The notes under the pieces: model-generated | The model's input: only the letters and a program-made list of their open reading frames with translations | What the model was told of the DNA's origin: nothing | Databases searched by the model: none | From: Achromobacter aloeverae | GTDB taxonomy: Bacteria; Pseudomonadota; Gammaproteobacteria; Burkholderiales; Burkholderiaceae_B | Direction: 5' to 3' | Assembly: GCF_004121055.1 (NCBI RefSeq) | Contig: NZ_PYAL01000006.1 | Span: 186,001 to 250,000, forward strand | Length of the DNA: 64,000 nt | Part shown: positions 1-7,966 of the stretch, one piece after another | Layout of the letters: the number at the start of each line of letters is the position of its first letter | How positions within the stretch are numbered: the stretch's first letter is position 1 | Made by a program: the position numbers and the translations under genes

Positions 1-174
1 CAGCCAGAGCGTCAGCGTGCCGAACAGCAGCACCATGATTTCCACCGACAGCCGCGCCATGTCGAACAGCGCGGCAACCATGGCGGCGAAGACCCGCGGT
101 TCCCCTCCCAGCCAGCGCGCCAGCGCGGCGCCCGACGCCGCGACAAAGAAAGCCAGCCAGAGCCGGTTCAGCAT
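1..174 (-). CDS. Nucleoside-recognition (SpmA-like) membrane protein, N-terminal fragment
   Basis: Only the first 58 codons lie in the window; the gene runs off the left edge. The visible protein starts MLNRLWLAFFVAASG and contains two hydrophobic stretches, a first membrane segment at about residues 4-20 and a second at about 40-58 (VEIMVLLFGTLTLWL). This matches the start of the spore maturation protein A / nucleoside-recognition family, inner-membrane proteins of unclear role outside sporulating bacteria. The start codon is 4 bases past the def stop, so it is probably the last gene of the def operon. The call rests on the N-terminal pattern only. Confidence 0.5.
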   Translation of the reverse strand, partial: MLNRLWLAFFVAASGAALARWLGGEPRVFAAMVAALFDMARLSVEIMVLLFGTLTLWL

Positions 175-178
175 GCTC

Positions 179-712
179 TCAGTCGTCGCTGTTGGGATCG
201 AGATGCGGGAACAGGACTTCCGTGTAGCCGAGCCGGGTCAGGTCGGTCATGCGGGTCGGATACAGGCGGCCGATCAGGTGGTCGCATTCATGCTGCACCA
301 CGCGCGCGTGGAAACCCTCGGCCTCGCGCTCGATGGGGGTACCCGCCGGATCGAAACCCGCATAGCGGATGTGGCGGTAGCGCGGCACCACGCCACGCAG
401 GCCGGGCACGGACAGGCAGCCCTCCCAGCCTTCCTCCATCTCGTCGCCGATCGGCGTAATGACGGGATTGCACAGGATGGTGCGCGGCACGGCCGGGGCG
501 TCCGGATAGCGCTCGCTGCGGTCGAAGCCGAAGATCACCAGTTGCAGGTCGATGCCGATCTGCGGCGCGGCCAGACCGACGCCGCCGGCGGCCGCCATGG
601 TCTCGAACATGTCTTCGATCAAGGCCTGCAGCTCGGGCGTGCCGAAGGCCTGCACCGGCTGCGCCACGCGCAGCAGGCGCGGGTCGCCCATCTTGAGGAT
701 CTGGCGAATCAT
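179..712 (-). CDS. def: Peptide deformylase
   Basis: Removes the formyl group from the N-terminal methionine of nascent proteins in the cytoplasm. All three family motifs are present in the 177-residue protein: [10 protein letters not shown] at 44-53, EGCLSVPG at 97-104 (Cys99 is the metal ligand) and QHECDHLIG at 140-148 (His141 and His145 are ligands, Glu142 is catalytic). I chose the ATG giving [11 protein letters not shown] because family homology begins there; an upstream ATG at 796 would add 28 unrelated residues that overlap gloA. The start lies one base past the gloA stop, which indicates cotranscription. It is somewhat longer than E. coli Def (169 residues). Confidence 0.96.
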   Translation of the reverse strand: MIRQILKMGDPRLLRVAQPVQAFGTPELQALIEDMFETMAAAGGVGLAAPQIGIDLQLVIFGFDRSERYPDAPAVPRTILCNPVITPIGDEMEEGWEGCLSVPGLRGVVPRYRHIRYAGFDPAGTPIEREAEGFHARVVQHECDHLIGRLYPTRMTDLTRLGYTEVLFPHLDPNSDD

Positions 713-713
713 G

Positions 714-1109
714 TCAGTCGGCCTGGTTGCCGCGCTGGATGAATTCGATCTTGTAGCCGTCCGGGTCCTCGACGAAGGCGATGACGGTGGTGCCATGCTT
801 CATCGGGCCGGCTTCGCGCGTCACCTTGCCGCCCCGCTCGCGCACCTTGTCACAGGCTTCGTAGGCGTTGGCGACTTCCAGGGCGATATGGCCATAGCCA
901 TTGCCGAGGTCGTAGCTGGGCGTGTCCCAGTTGTGCGTCAGTTCCAGCACGGCGCCGTCTTTTTCATCCTGGTAGCCGACGAAGGCCAGGGTGAACTTGC
1001 CGTCGGGATAGTCTTTCTTGCGCAACAGGCGCATGCCCAGCACATGGGTGTAGAACTCGATCGACTTTTCCAGGTTGCCGACGCGCAGCATGGTGTGAAG
1101 AATACGCAT
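714..1109 (-). CDS. gloA: Lactoylglutathione lyase (glyoxalase I)
   Basis: Isomerises the hemithioacetal of methylglyoxal and glutathione to S-lactoylglutathione, the first step of methylglyoxal detoxification. The 131-residue length and the four metal ligands agree with E. coli GlxI: His5, Glu56, His74 and Glu122 fall at exactly those positions (for example GHIALEV around His74 and YKIEF around Glu122). This spacing points to the nickel-type bacterial enzyme. The ATG at 1109 is preceded by GAGTCC, a modest ribosome binding site. It is cotranscribed with def downstream. Confidence 0.96.
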   Translation of the reverse strand: MRILHTMLRVGNLEKSIEFYTHVLGMRLLRKKDYPDGKFTLAFVGYQDEKDGAVLELTHNWDTPSYDLGNGYGHIALEVANAYEACDKVRERGGKVTREAGPMKHGTTVIAFVEDPDGYKIEFIQRGNQAD

Positions 1110-1190
1110 GGGGTAGGACTCCTAGTGCAAAGCGATATTGTAGAAGTAGCTGATCATAAACCCATGGCCGTGGCTCGACGCCGGAAACGC

Positions 1191-2288
1191 CTAGAACGTC
1201 GGCAGGGACGCGGGGTCGTGGCGACGCAGGATGTCCCGCGCCTGTTCGTAGTCGGGCAGGATGTGGCCCACTTCCGCCCAGAAATTGCTGCTGTGGTTCA
1301 TCTCGCGCAAATGCGCCAGTTCATGGGCGATGACATAGTCGATGATGGCCGGCGAGAAATGGATGAGCCGCCAGTTCAGCATGATATGGCCGTCGCTGGT
1401 GCAGGACCCCCAGCGCGTGGCCGCGGAAGACAGGCGCCAGCGCTTGATCTTCAGGCCGCTCACTTGCAGGAAATGGCCCAGGCGCGCGCCGAACCAGACG
1501 CCGGCGCGCTGTTGCAGCCACGCCTGCGCCGCGTCGCGGATGCGCGGCCCGTCGGCATCGGCCGGCAAGGCCAGGCGCAGCAGGTCGCCGTCGGCCGGCT
1601 GGTCGGCATCGCCGGCCAGCGCCGCATGGCGGTCATGCGAGCCCAGGGCAATGACGATGCGCTTGCCCAGGTAGGGCAGGGCGCCGCCTGGTTGCCAGCG
1701 CGTCTGCGACAGGGCCAGCTGTTCCTTGCGATCGTGCCAGGCGCGCAGCTTGGTGACGATCCAGCGGGATTTCTCCAGCACCGCTTCGTCGATCTGTTTC
1801 AACGTCACCCAGTTCGGCGCGGTCACCCGCAGGCCGTCGTCGGTGATGACGAAGCCGATGCTGCGGCGGCGCGAACGTTGCAGGATGAAGCCGATGGCCT
1901 GCTGCGGCGCTTGCACCACCCGCCAGCGCGCCCCGTCGGGCAAGGTGGGCGGGCAGGGCGTGGGGACTTGCAGCAGGGGGCTGGACGGCGCCAGGGAGAA
2001 ACCCGGGCCGGGGCCGCCGCCCTTGGGCGCGGCGGTGCCGGCCGGCGATGTTTCGGCGCGCTCCCCGGGTATGCCAGGCGTTCCGGCGGCGAGGGGAGGG
2101 GCAGCAGGGGTAGCAGGGGCAGCAGGACTGGCCGCGCCGGCAGGGCCAGGGATCGCGTCCAGGCCGGCCCCGGAATCCGGGACCTGGCCGAGAGACGGCG
2201 CGGCAGCGACAGGCAAGGGCTCGGCAGCGTCGCCGGCATCCGGCGCCGGCGCGTTGAACAACAATTCGAGCTGGTTATTCCTTGCCAT
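1191..2288 (-). CDS. YgjP/WLM-type (DUF45) zinc metallopeptidase with A/P-rich N-terminal arm
   Basis: Predicted cytosolic zinc protease of the YgjP/DUF45 family, distantly related to the eukaryotic Wss1/SPRTN proteases. The active site is HELAH at residues 322-326, with a third histidine at 332 in LREMNHSSNFW; the catalytic domain occupies about residues 130-365. Residues 12-125 are rich in Ala, Pro and Gly and look disordered, making the protein much longer than E. coli YgjP (about 170 residues). The first residues include QLELLF (6-11), which resembles a hexapeptide sliding-clamp binding motif. The start overlaps the plsC stop by 14 bases, so translation is probably coupled. A TTG at codon 9 is a possible alternative start that would remove part of this motif. 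Substrate unknown. Confidence 0.85.
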   Translation of the reverse strand: MARNNQLELLFNAPAPDAGDAAEPLPVAAAPSLGQVPDSGAGLDAIPGPAGAASPAAPATPAAPPLAAGTPGIPGERAETSPAGTAAPKGGGPGPGFSLAPSSPLLQVPTPCPPTLPDGARWRVVQAPQQAIGFILQRSRRRSIGFVITDDGLRVTAPNWVTLKQIDEAVLEKSRWIVTKLRAWHDRKEQLALSQTRWQPGGALPYLGKRIVIALGSHDRHAALAGDADQPADGDLLRLALPADADGPRIRDAAQAWLQQRAGVWFGARLGHFLQVSGLKIKRWRLSSAATRWGSCTSDGHIMLNWRLIHFSPAIIDYVIAHELAHLREMNHSSNFWAEVGHILPDYEQARDILRRHDPASLPTF

Positions 2289-3003
2289 ACCTTTCGGGGT
2301 TGAGGCGACGCATCTCGCCTTCTATCCATTCCTGAACCTGGCGGTTCAGTTCTTCTGGGGTCTTGCCCTGCGATTCTATCGCGGGACCGATGCTGACCGT
2401 GATCAGGCCGGGCCGCTTGATGAAGGCATTGCGGCGCCAGCATTCACCCGCGTTCAGGGCGATGGGGACGACGGGCGCGCCAGTGCGCGAGGCCAGCAGC
2501 GCGCCGCCCATCTTGAAACGGGACGTCTTGCCGGGCGCCACCCGCGTGCCCTCGGGGAACAACAGCGGCCAGCGGCCTTCGTCCAACCGCAGGCGCCCCT
2601 GGCGCACCACTTGTTCGAAGGCGTCGCGGCCCTTGCTGCGATCGATCGCGATCATGCGCAGCAGCGCCAGGCCCCAGCCGAAGCAGGGCACCCAGTGCAG
2701 CGAGCGCTTGTAGACGAAGCAGACTTCGCGCGGCATGTGGGCGGGGAAGAACAGCGTCTCCCAGGCCGACTGGTGCTTGGACAGGAGAATGGCGGGCCCG
2801 TCGGGGAGGTTTTCCCACCCCTGCACGCGCCAGCGGATGCCGCAGATCACGCGCGCGCCCCACACCGCCAGCCGCGGCCATCCCACCGTCAGGCGGTAAC
2901 GCCAGTGCTGCGGCAGCGGCGCCCACAGGAGGCAGGCGAGGGCATAGGGAATGACGGTGATGGACAGGAACAGCAGGTAGACGAGAGAGCGCAGGAAGGC
3001 CAA
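2275..3003 (-). CDS. plsC: 1-acyl-sn-glycerol-3-phosphate acyltransferase (TTG start)
   Basis: Acylates lysophosphatidic acid to phosphatidic acid at the inner membrane. With the TTG start the protein has 242 residues: a hydrophobic N-terminus (about 4-28), the acceptor-binding motif KHQSAWE at 76-82 (Glu replaces the usual Asp, as in many betaproteobacterial members) and FPEGTR at 149-154. I chose TTG at 3003 because it is 5 bases past the gmhB stop and has a strong GGGGAGG ribosome site 9 bases upstream. The ATG at 3051 would add 16 unrelated residues and overlap gmhB. A conserved gmhB-plsC neighbourhood suggests an envelope operon. Confidence 0.92.
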   Translation of the reverse strand: MAFLRSLVYLLFLSITVIPYALACLLWAPLPQHWRYRLTVGWPRLAVWGARVICGIRWRVQGWENLPDGPAILLSKHQSAWETLFFPAHMPREVCFVYKRSLHWVPCFGWGLALLRMIAIDRSKGRDAFEQVVRQGRLRLDEGRWPLLFPEGTRVAPGKTSRFKMGGALLASRTGAPVVPIALNAGECWRRNAFIKRPGLITVSIGPAIESQGKTPEELNRQVQEWIEGEMRRLNPERYGKE

Positions 3004-3007
3004 GGGT

Positions 3008-3547
3008 TCAAGCCTCCCCGAGCAGGACGTCGACCACGGCGGCGAGGTCATCGGCCACGCGCGTGCCTTCCGGCAGCCCGCCCTTGGCCATCGTCTTGAT
3101 GCCGTTGCCCGTCTTCACCAGCCAGGGCACGCAGCCCATCGCCGCGCAGGCCTGCAGGTCGCGCAGCGAATCGCCGACCGCCGGCACGCCGGCCAGGTCC
3201 ACGTCGTAGCGCGTGGCGATCTGCCTGTACATGCCGGGCAGCGGCTTGCGGCAATCGCAACCCTCGTCCGGCAGGTGGGGGCAGATGAAAATGGCGTCGA
3301 TGGCGCCGCCGGCCACCGCCACCTCACGCCGCATCTTGGCGTGGATGGCCGTGAGCGTGGCCATGTCGAACAGGCCGCGGCCCAGGCCGGACTGGTTGGA
3401 CGCCACCACCACGGTCCAGTCGGCCTGGCTCAGGCGCGCGATGGCCTGCAGCGAACCGGGCAAGGCGATCCACTCGTCGGGCGATTTCACGAAGGCGTCG
3501 CTATCGTGGTTGATGACGCCGTCTCGGTCGAGAATGATCAGTTTCAC
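3008..3547 (-). CDS. gmhB: D-glycero-beta-D-manno-heptose-1,7-bisphosphate 7-phosphatase
   Basis: HAD-superfamily phosphatase in ADP-heptose synthesis for the lipopolysaccharide inner core. The 179-residue protein has the HAD catalytic motif LDRDGVI (Asp7 and Asp9) near the N-terminus. It also has the zinc-binding CPH...CDC cluster (about residues 98-111) typical of GmhB, and the late motif AVGDSLRDL. Its ATG overlaps the glyS stop by 4 bases (ATGA), so it is translated together with the glycyl-tRNA synthetase genes. The length fits the family (about 180-190). Confidence 0.93.
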   Translation of the reverse strand: MKLIILDRDGVINHDSDAFVKSPDEWIALPGSLQAIARLSQADWTVVVASNQSGLGRGLFDMATLTAIHAKMRREVAVAGGAIDAIFICPHLPDEGCDCRKPLPGMYRQIATRYDVDLAGVPAVGDSLRDLQACAAMGCVPWLVKTGNGIKTMAKGGLPEGTRVADDLAAVVDVLLGEA

Positions 3548-5703
3548 TGGGCCAGCCTGGAAATGTCCGCCACTTTGTTCATCAGGCCATGCAGCTGGGC
3601 CAGCAGGGCCAGCCGGTTGGCGCGCACGGCCGGGTCGTCGGCCATGACCATGACGTCGGCGAAGAAGGCATCCACCGGCTCGCGCGCCTGGGCCAGGGTG
3701 CTCAGGCTGGCGGCGAAGTCGCCGGCGTCGAATTGCGCCTGCGCGCGCGGGCTGAGGTCGGCGATGGCCTTGGCCAGCGCCTGCTCGGCCGGCTCGGTCA
3801 GGCGCGCGGGATCCAGGTCGGCGACGCCATCCTCGGCTTTCTTGAGCAGGTTGCCCACCCGCTTGTTGGCGGCCGCCAGGCTGGCCGCTTCCGGCAGGGC
3901 GCCGAACGCGGTGACCGCGCGCACGCGTGCCGAGACCTGGTGCAGCGGCGGCGTCAGGGCGATGACGGCATCCACCGCGGCACGGTCGAAGGCGGCCAGC
4001 TGGTTGCGGTAGCGTTCGTAGATGAAGGCGCTGACCTCGGCGACCGCGTTCTTCAGGTCGGCCGGCGCGATCTGGCCGGCATCGAAGGTGGCGGCGGCCA
4101 GGTCCAGCACGCCCGCCAGCGTCAGGGGGCCGTTCTCGCTGACCTTGAGCAGGCCGCCGGCGGCGAGTTGCTCGAAGGCGCTGATCAGGCCCAGGGCGGC
4201 GCGGCGCAAGCCGTAAGGATCGCGCTCGCCGGTGGGCGCCAGGCCGATGCCCCAGATGCCGACCAGCGTCTCGGCGCGCTCGGCGATGAACAGGATGGCG
4301 GCGGTCAGGCCGGCGGCGTCGACCGGCGTGTCCATGCGGTTGCGGTACTGCCCGCGCAGGGCCGCCACCACGTCCTCCGGTTCGCCGTCGGCCTGGGCGT
4401 AGTAGGCGCCCATGATGCCTTGCAGCTCGGGAAATTCGCCGACCATGTTGGTGCCCAGGTCGGCCTTGGCCAGCAGCGCGGCGCGGTCGGCGCGTTGCGC
4501 GTCCGCGCCCAGCGCGGCGGCCACGCCGCGGGCGATGGCGCGCACGCGCTCGACGCGCTGCAACTGGCTGCCCAGCTTGTTGTGATAGACGATGCTGCCC
4601 AACTGCTCGACGCGCGCGGCCAGCGGCGTCTTGCGGTCAGTGACAAAGAAGAACTGGGCGTCGGCCAGGCGCGGGCGCACCACGCGCTGGTTGCCTTCGA
4701 TGATGTTGACTGGGTTGGCCACTTCCATATTGCTGACGATGAGGAAACGGTTCGTCAGCTTGCCATTTTCAAGCGAGAACAGCGGGAAGTACTTCTGGTT
4801 CAGCCGCATGGTCAGGATCAGGCATTCCTGCGGGACGTCCAGGAATTGCGCCTCGAACTCGCCCACATAGACGGTGGGGTACTCGACCAGCGCGGTGACT
4901 TCGTCCAGCAGGGCGTCGACCTCGGGATCGTCGCCCAGGCCGGCCGCCAGGGTGGCGCAATGGGTATCGAGCTGGCTCTTGATGAGGGCGCGACGCGTAT
5001 CGAAGTCGGCGACGACGCGGCCCTGGTCCTGCAACTGCGTGGCGTAGCTGTCGGCGTCGACGATGGCGATCTCGCCCTTGCTCATGAAGCGGTGGCCCAG
5101 CGTCTTGCGGCCGGCGATCAGGCCCAGCGTGGCCACCGGCACGATATCGGCGCCGAACAGCGCCACCAGGCCGTGCGCGGGGCGCACGAACTTCACCGTG
5201 GTCTGGCCGTCGGCCAACTGGTAGCTCATCACCTTGGGAATGGGCAGGCCGGCGATGGCGGCATCGATGGCTTCCTGCAGGCCGGCGGCCAGCGCCGCGC
5301 CGGGCGCCTTGCCGCGCGCCACCAGCACGTCCTGCTTGCCGTCGGACTCGCGCGCCAGCGTGGCGGCATCGATATGCTCCAGGCCCTTGGCGGCCAGCTT
5401 CTTGAGCAGCGCGGGGGTCGGCTTGCCGTCGGCGTCCAGGCCGATCTTCACCGGCATCAGCTTCTCGGCGTACTCCTGGTCGGGCGCCTGCGCCAGCACG
5501 GCCGACAGGCGCACGGCCAGACGGCGCGGCGTGGCGTAGGGCTGCACGGAGCAGCCTTCGGCCAGCAGGCCGCGCGCGGCCAGGGTGGCGCGCACGCCTT
5601 CGGCGAAGGCGACGCCGAGCTTGCGCAGGGCCTTGGGCGGCAGTTCCTCGGTCAGCAGCTCGACCAGCAGGGGGCGTGTGGATGCATTCATCGTTTGGGA
5701 CAT
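3544..5703 (-). CDS. glyS: Glycine--tRNA ligase, beta subunit
   Basis: Beta subunit of the alpha2-beta2 glycyl-tRNA synthetase; it recognises tRNA-Gly and contributes to aminoacylation. The 719 residues compare with 689 in E. coli. The N-terminal signature LLVELLTEELPPKAL is clear, and the central region (GEFPELQGIMGAYYA) and a C-terminal DALR-like anticodon-binding region are recognisable. The start ATG overlaps the glyQ stop by one base (TAATG), the classic arrangement for equimolar subunit synthesis. An internal ATG four codons later (MNAST) is equally possible. Confidence 0.97.
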   Translation of the reverse strand: MSQTMNASTRPLLVELLTEELPPKALRKLGVAFAEGVRATLAARGLLAEGCSVQPYATPRRLAVRLSAVLAQAPDQEYAEKLMPVKIGLDADGKPTPALLKKLAAKGLEHIDAATLARESDGKQDVLVARGKAPGAALAAGLQEAIDAAIAGLPIPKVMSYQLADGQTTVKFVRPAHGLVALFGADIVPVATLGLIAGRKTLGHRFMSKGEIAIVDADSYATQLQDQGRVVADFDTRRALIKSQLDTHCATLAAGLGDDPEVDALLDEVTALVEYPTVYVGEFEAQFLDVPQECLILTMRLNQKYFPLFSLENGKLTNRFLIVSNMEVANPVNIIEGNQRVVRPRLADAQFFFVTDRKTPLAARVEQLGSIVYHNKLGSQLQRVERVRAIARGVAAALGADAQRADRAALLAKADLGTNMVGEFPELQGIMGAYYAQADGEPEDVVAALRGQYRNRMDTPVDAAGLTAAILFIAERAETLVGIWGIGLAPTGERDPYGLRRAALGLISAFEQLAAGGLLKVSENGPLTLAGVLDLAAATFDAGQIAPADLKNAVAEVSAFIYERYRNQLAAFDRAAVDAVIALTPPLHQVSARVRAVTAFGALPEAASLAAANKRVGNLLKKAEDGVADLDPARLTEPAEQALAKAIADLSPRAQAQFDAGDFAASLSTLAQAREPVDAFFADVMVMADDPAVRANRLALLAQLHGLMNKVADISRLAQ

Positions 5704-6611
5704 TACGCGGCCTCCGTCTTCGATGCCGTTGCCAGCATGGGGAAGCCCAGCCGTTCGCGCGATTCGTAGTAGGCCTGCGCGATGGCGCGCGACAGGTTGC
5801 GGATGCGGCCGATGTAGGCGGCGCGTTCGGTCACGCTGATGGCGCCGCGCGCATCCAGCATGTTGAACGTGTGGGCCGCCTTGAGCACCGCTTCGTAGGC
5901 CGGCAGGGCCAGCGGCACGTCCATCAGGCGCTTGGCCTCGGACTCGTAATCGTTGAAATGCGCGAACAGCATGTCGGCCGAGGAATACTCGAAGTTATAG
6001 GTGGACTGCTCCACTTCGTTCTGGTGGAACACGTCGCGGTAGTACACGGGGCGCCCATTGGCGCCCTGGGTCCAGACCAGGTCGTAGACGCTCTGCACGT
6101 CCTGCAGGTACATGGCCAGGCGCTCCAGGCCGTAGGTGATCTCGCCGGTGGTGGGCGTGCAGTTCAGCCCGCCGACCTGCTGGAAGTAGGTGAACTGGGT
6201 CACTTCCATGCCGTTGAGCCAGACCTCCCAGCCCAGGCCCCAGGCGCCCAGCGTGGGGTTCTCCCAGTCATCCTCGACGAAGCGGATGTCGTGCTGGCGC
6301 GGGTCGATGCCCAGCGCTTCCAGCGAGCCGATGTACAGGTCGAGGATTTCCGGCGGCGCCGGCTTCAGGACGACCTGGTACTGGTAGTAGTGCTGCAACC
6401 GGTTCGGGTTCTCGCCATAGCGGCCGTCCTTCGGGCGGCGCGACGGCTGCACATAGGCCGCGCGCCAGGGCTCCGGCCCGATGGCGCGCAGGAAGGTGGC
6501 GGTGTGCGACGTGCCAGCGCCCACTTCCATATCGTAGGGCTGCAATAGCGCGCAACCCTGCTTGTCCCAGTATTCCTGGAGTTTGAGGATGATTTGCTGA
6601 AAAGTGAGCAT
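5703..6611 (-). CDS. glyQ: Glycine--tRNA ligase, alpha subunit
   Basis: Catalytic class II subunit of the heterotetrameric glycyl-tRNA synthetase. The 302 residues match the family (303 in E. coli) and begin [15 protein letters not shown]. Motifs [35 protein letters not shown] and [19 protein letters not shown] are present. It is the first gene of the glyQ-glyS-gmhB-plsC series. The 256-base gap upstream contains AT-rich TAAAAT on the minus strand near 6675-6680, a possible -10 box, but no convincing -35. Confidence 0.98.
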   Translation of the reverse strand: MLTFQQIILKLQEYWDKQGCALLQPYDMEVGAGTSHTATFLRAIGPEPWRAAYVQPSRRPKDGRYGENPNRLQHYYQYQVVLKPAPPEILDLYIGSLEALGIDPRQHDIRFVEDDWENPTLGAWGLGWEVWLNGMEVTQFTYFQQVGGLNCTPTTGEITYGLERLAMYLQDVQSVYDLVWTQGANGRPVYYRDVFHQNEVEQSTYNFEYSSADMLFAHFNDYESEAKRLMDVPLALPAYEAVLKAAHTFNMLDARGAISVTERAAYIGRIRNLSRAIAQAYYESRERLGFPMLATASKTEAA

Positions 6612-6867
6612 AGGGCGTGGCGAGTTGGCCCGGACGCGCGCTCGCGGCCGGCTGTCGATGACAAACCCGGCATTTTAACTGGAGCGGCCGGGGGACGTAT
6701 TATGCGGAATCCCGGGCGGCCGGCCCCGACGTTGGACCCCGACGGTCGATCTCGTCGTTCGGCCCCGGCGTGGCCCCCGGCGATCGGGCCCGCCCGCCGG
6801 GGCGCGGCGGCTTGCCGCCGGCAGCGCCCGCCGCCCGCACGATCATCTACAACGAGGAGCTACATCC
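6612..6867. other. Intergenic region between divergent glyQ and crotonase genes
   Basis: Very GC-rich spacer with no open frame that looks coding. It must contain both divergent promoters. The only AT-rich pieces are TTTTAA near 6674-6679 (TTAAAA on the minus strand) and GTATTATGC near 6697. Neither has a good -35 partner. Confidence 0.4.
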
Positions 6868-7635
6868 ATGTCCGACCTGATCAAGGTGGAAGTCACCGAC
6901 GGCATCCAGATCATCACCATCAACCGCCCCGATGCCCGCAACGCCATCAACCTGCCGGCCGCCCAGGCCATGGCCGCCGCCCTGGATGAGCTGGACAACC
7001 GGCCGGACGTGCGCATCGGCATCCTGACCGGCGGCGGCAACACGTTTTCGTCGGGCATGGACCTGAAGGCCTTCGCCCAGACCGGCGAGCGCCCGCTGGT
7101 CGCCGGCCGCGGCTTTGCCGGGCTGAACGAAGCGCCTCCCCGCAAGCCCCTGATCGCGGCCGTGGAGGGCTATGCCCTGGCCGGCGGTTGCGAGATGGCC
7201 CTGGCCTGCGACCTGATCGTGGCGGCGCGCAACGCCAATTTCGGCCTGCCGGAGGTCAAGCGCGGCCTGGTGGCGGGTTCCGGCGGCATGCTGCGCCTGC
7301 CGCGCCGCCTGCCGTACCACATCGCGATGGAAATCGTGCTGACCGGCGACATGTTCAACGCCGAGCGCGCCCACGCCTACGGCCTGGTCAACCGCCTGAC
7401 CGAGCCGGGACAAGCCCTGGAGGGCGCGCTGGCGCTGGCCCGCGCGATCGTGGAAAACGGCCCCTTGGCCGTGCAGACCGCCAAGAGCATCGTGTCGCAG
7501 TCGGGCGACTGGGAGCAGGCCGGCATGTTCGACCGCCAGCGCCCGCTGATCGCGCACATTTTCACGTCGGCCGACGCCAAGGAGGGCGCCACCGCCTTCG
7601 CCGAAAAGCGCAAACCCGTCTGGCAGGGGAAGTAG
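6868..7635 (+). CDS. Enoyl-CoA hydratase/isomerase (crotonase) family protein
   Basis: A 255-residue crotonase-fold protein, probably hydrating a 2-enoyl-CoA in fatty-acid or branched/aromatic acid breakdown. The oxyanion-hole and catalytic region AGGCEMALACD holds the first glutamate, and LPEVKRGL holds the second, so the canonical hydratase pair is intact. GNTFSSGMDL is the CoA-binding loop. The start has a good site, GAGGAG, 9 bases upstream. It stands alone: upstream is divergent glyQ, and downstream a palindromic repeat array begins immediately after its stop codon. The acyl substrate cannot be told from sequence. Confidence 0.9.
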   Translation: MSDLIKVEVTDGIQIITINRPDARNAINLPAAQAMAAALDELDNRPDVRIGILTGGGNTFSSGMDLKAFAQTGERPLVAGRGFAGLNEAPPRKPLIAAVEGYALAGGCEMALACDLIVAARNANFGLPEVKRGLVAGSGGMLRLPRRLPYHIAMEIVLTGDMFNAERAHAYGLVNRLTEPGQALEGALALARAIVENGPLAVQTAKSIVSQSGDWEQAGMFDRQRPLIAHIFTSADAKEGATAFAEKRKPVWQGK

Positions 7636-7843
7636 ACCCCCCCCTACCCGCTGACGCGGGCCCCCCCAGGGGGGCAAAGCCAGCGGACCGGCAAAGCCGG
7701 CTCCGCGGCTTTCCCGCTAGGTTCTTAAGGGGCGGAGAAGTAGGCCCCCCTACCCGCTGACGCGGGCCCCCCCAGGGGGGCAAAGCCAGCGGACCGGCAA
7801 AGCCGGCTCCGCGGCTTTCCCGATAGGTTCTTAACGGGCAGAG
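7636..7843 (+). repeat. Tandem pair of about 106-bp palindromic intergenic repeats (family copies A1 and A2)
   Basis: Two nearly identical units in direct tandem; TACCCGCTGACGCGGG begins at 7645 and again at 7751, a period of 106 bases. Each unit contains several hairpin-forming parts: CCCGC-TGAC-GCGGG, a C-run/A/G-run pair, and AAAGCCG-GCTCCG-CGGCTTT. Differences are few (CCCGCTAGG against CCCGATAGG, AAGGGGCGGAG against AACGGGCAGAG). The array starts at the base after the crotonase stop. Related units occur at 18412, 21943, 23228 and 38529, so this is a dispersed REP-like family. Confidence 0.85.
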
Positions 7844-7966
7844 TCTTGCCGGGTCCGCTGTGCCTCCCGGCTTCGGAGTCCGGAGTCCTTTCAGCGTTAA
7901 ATCGTGGGGGTCGTACAATTCGGCCGCCGTTTCTTTTTCCAACTCCGTCACCAGTTGCCAGTTGCC

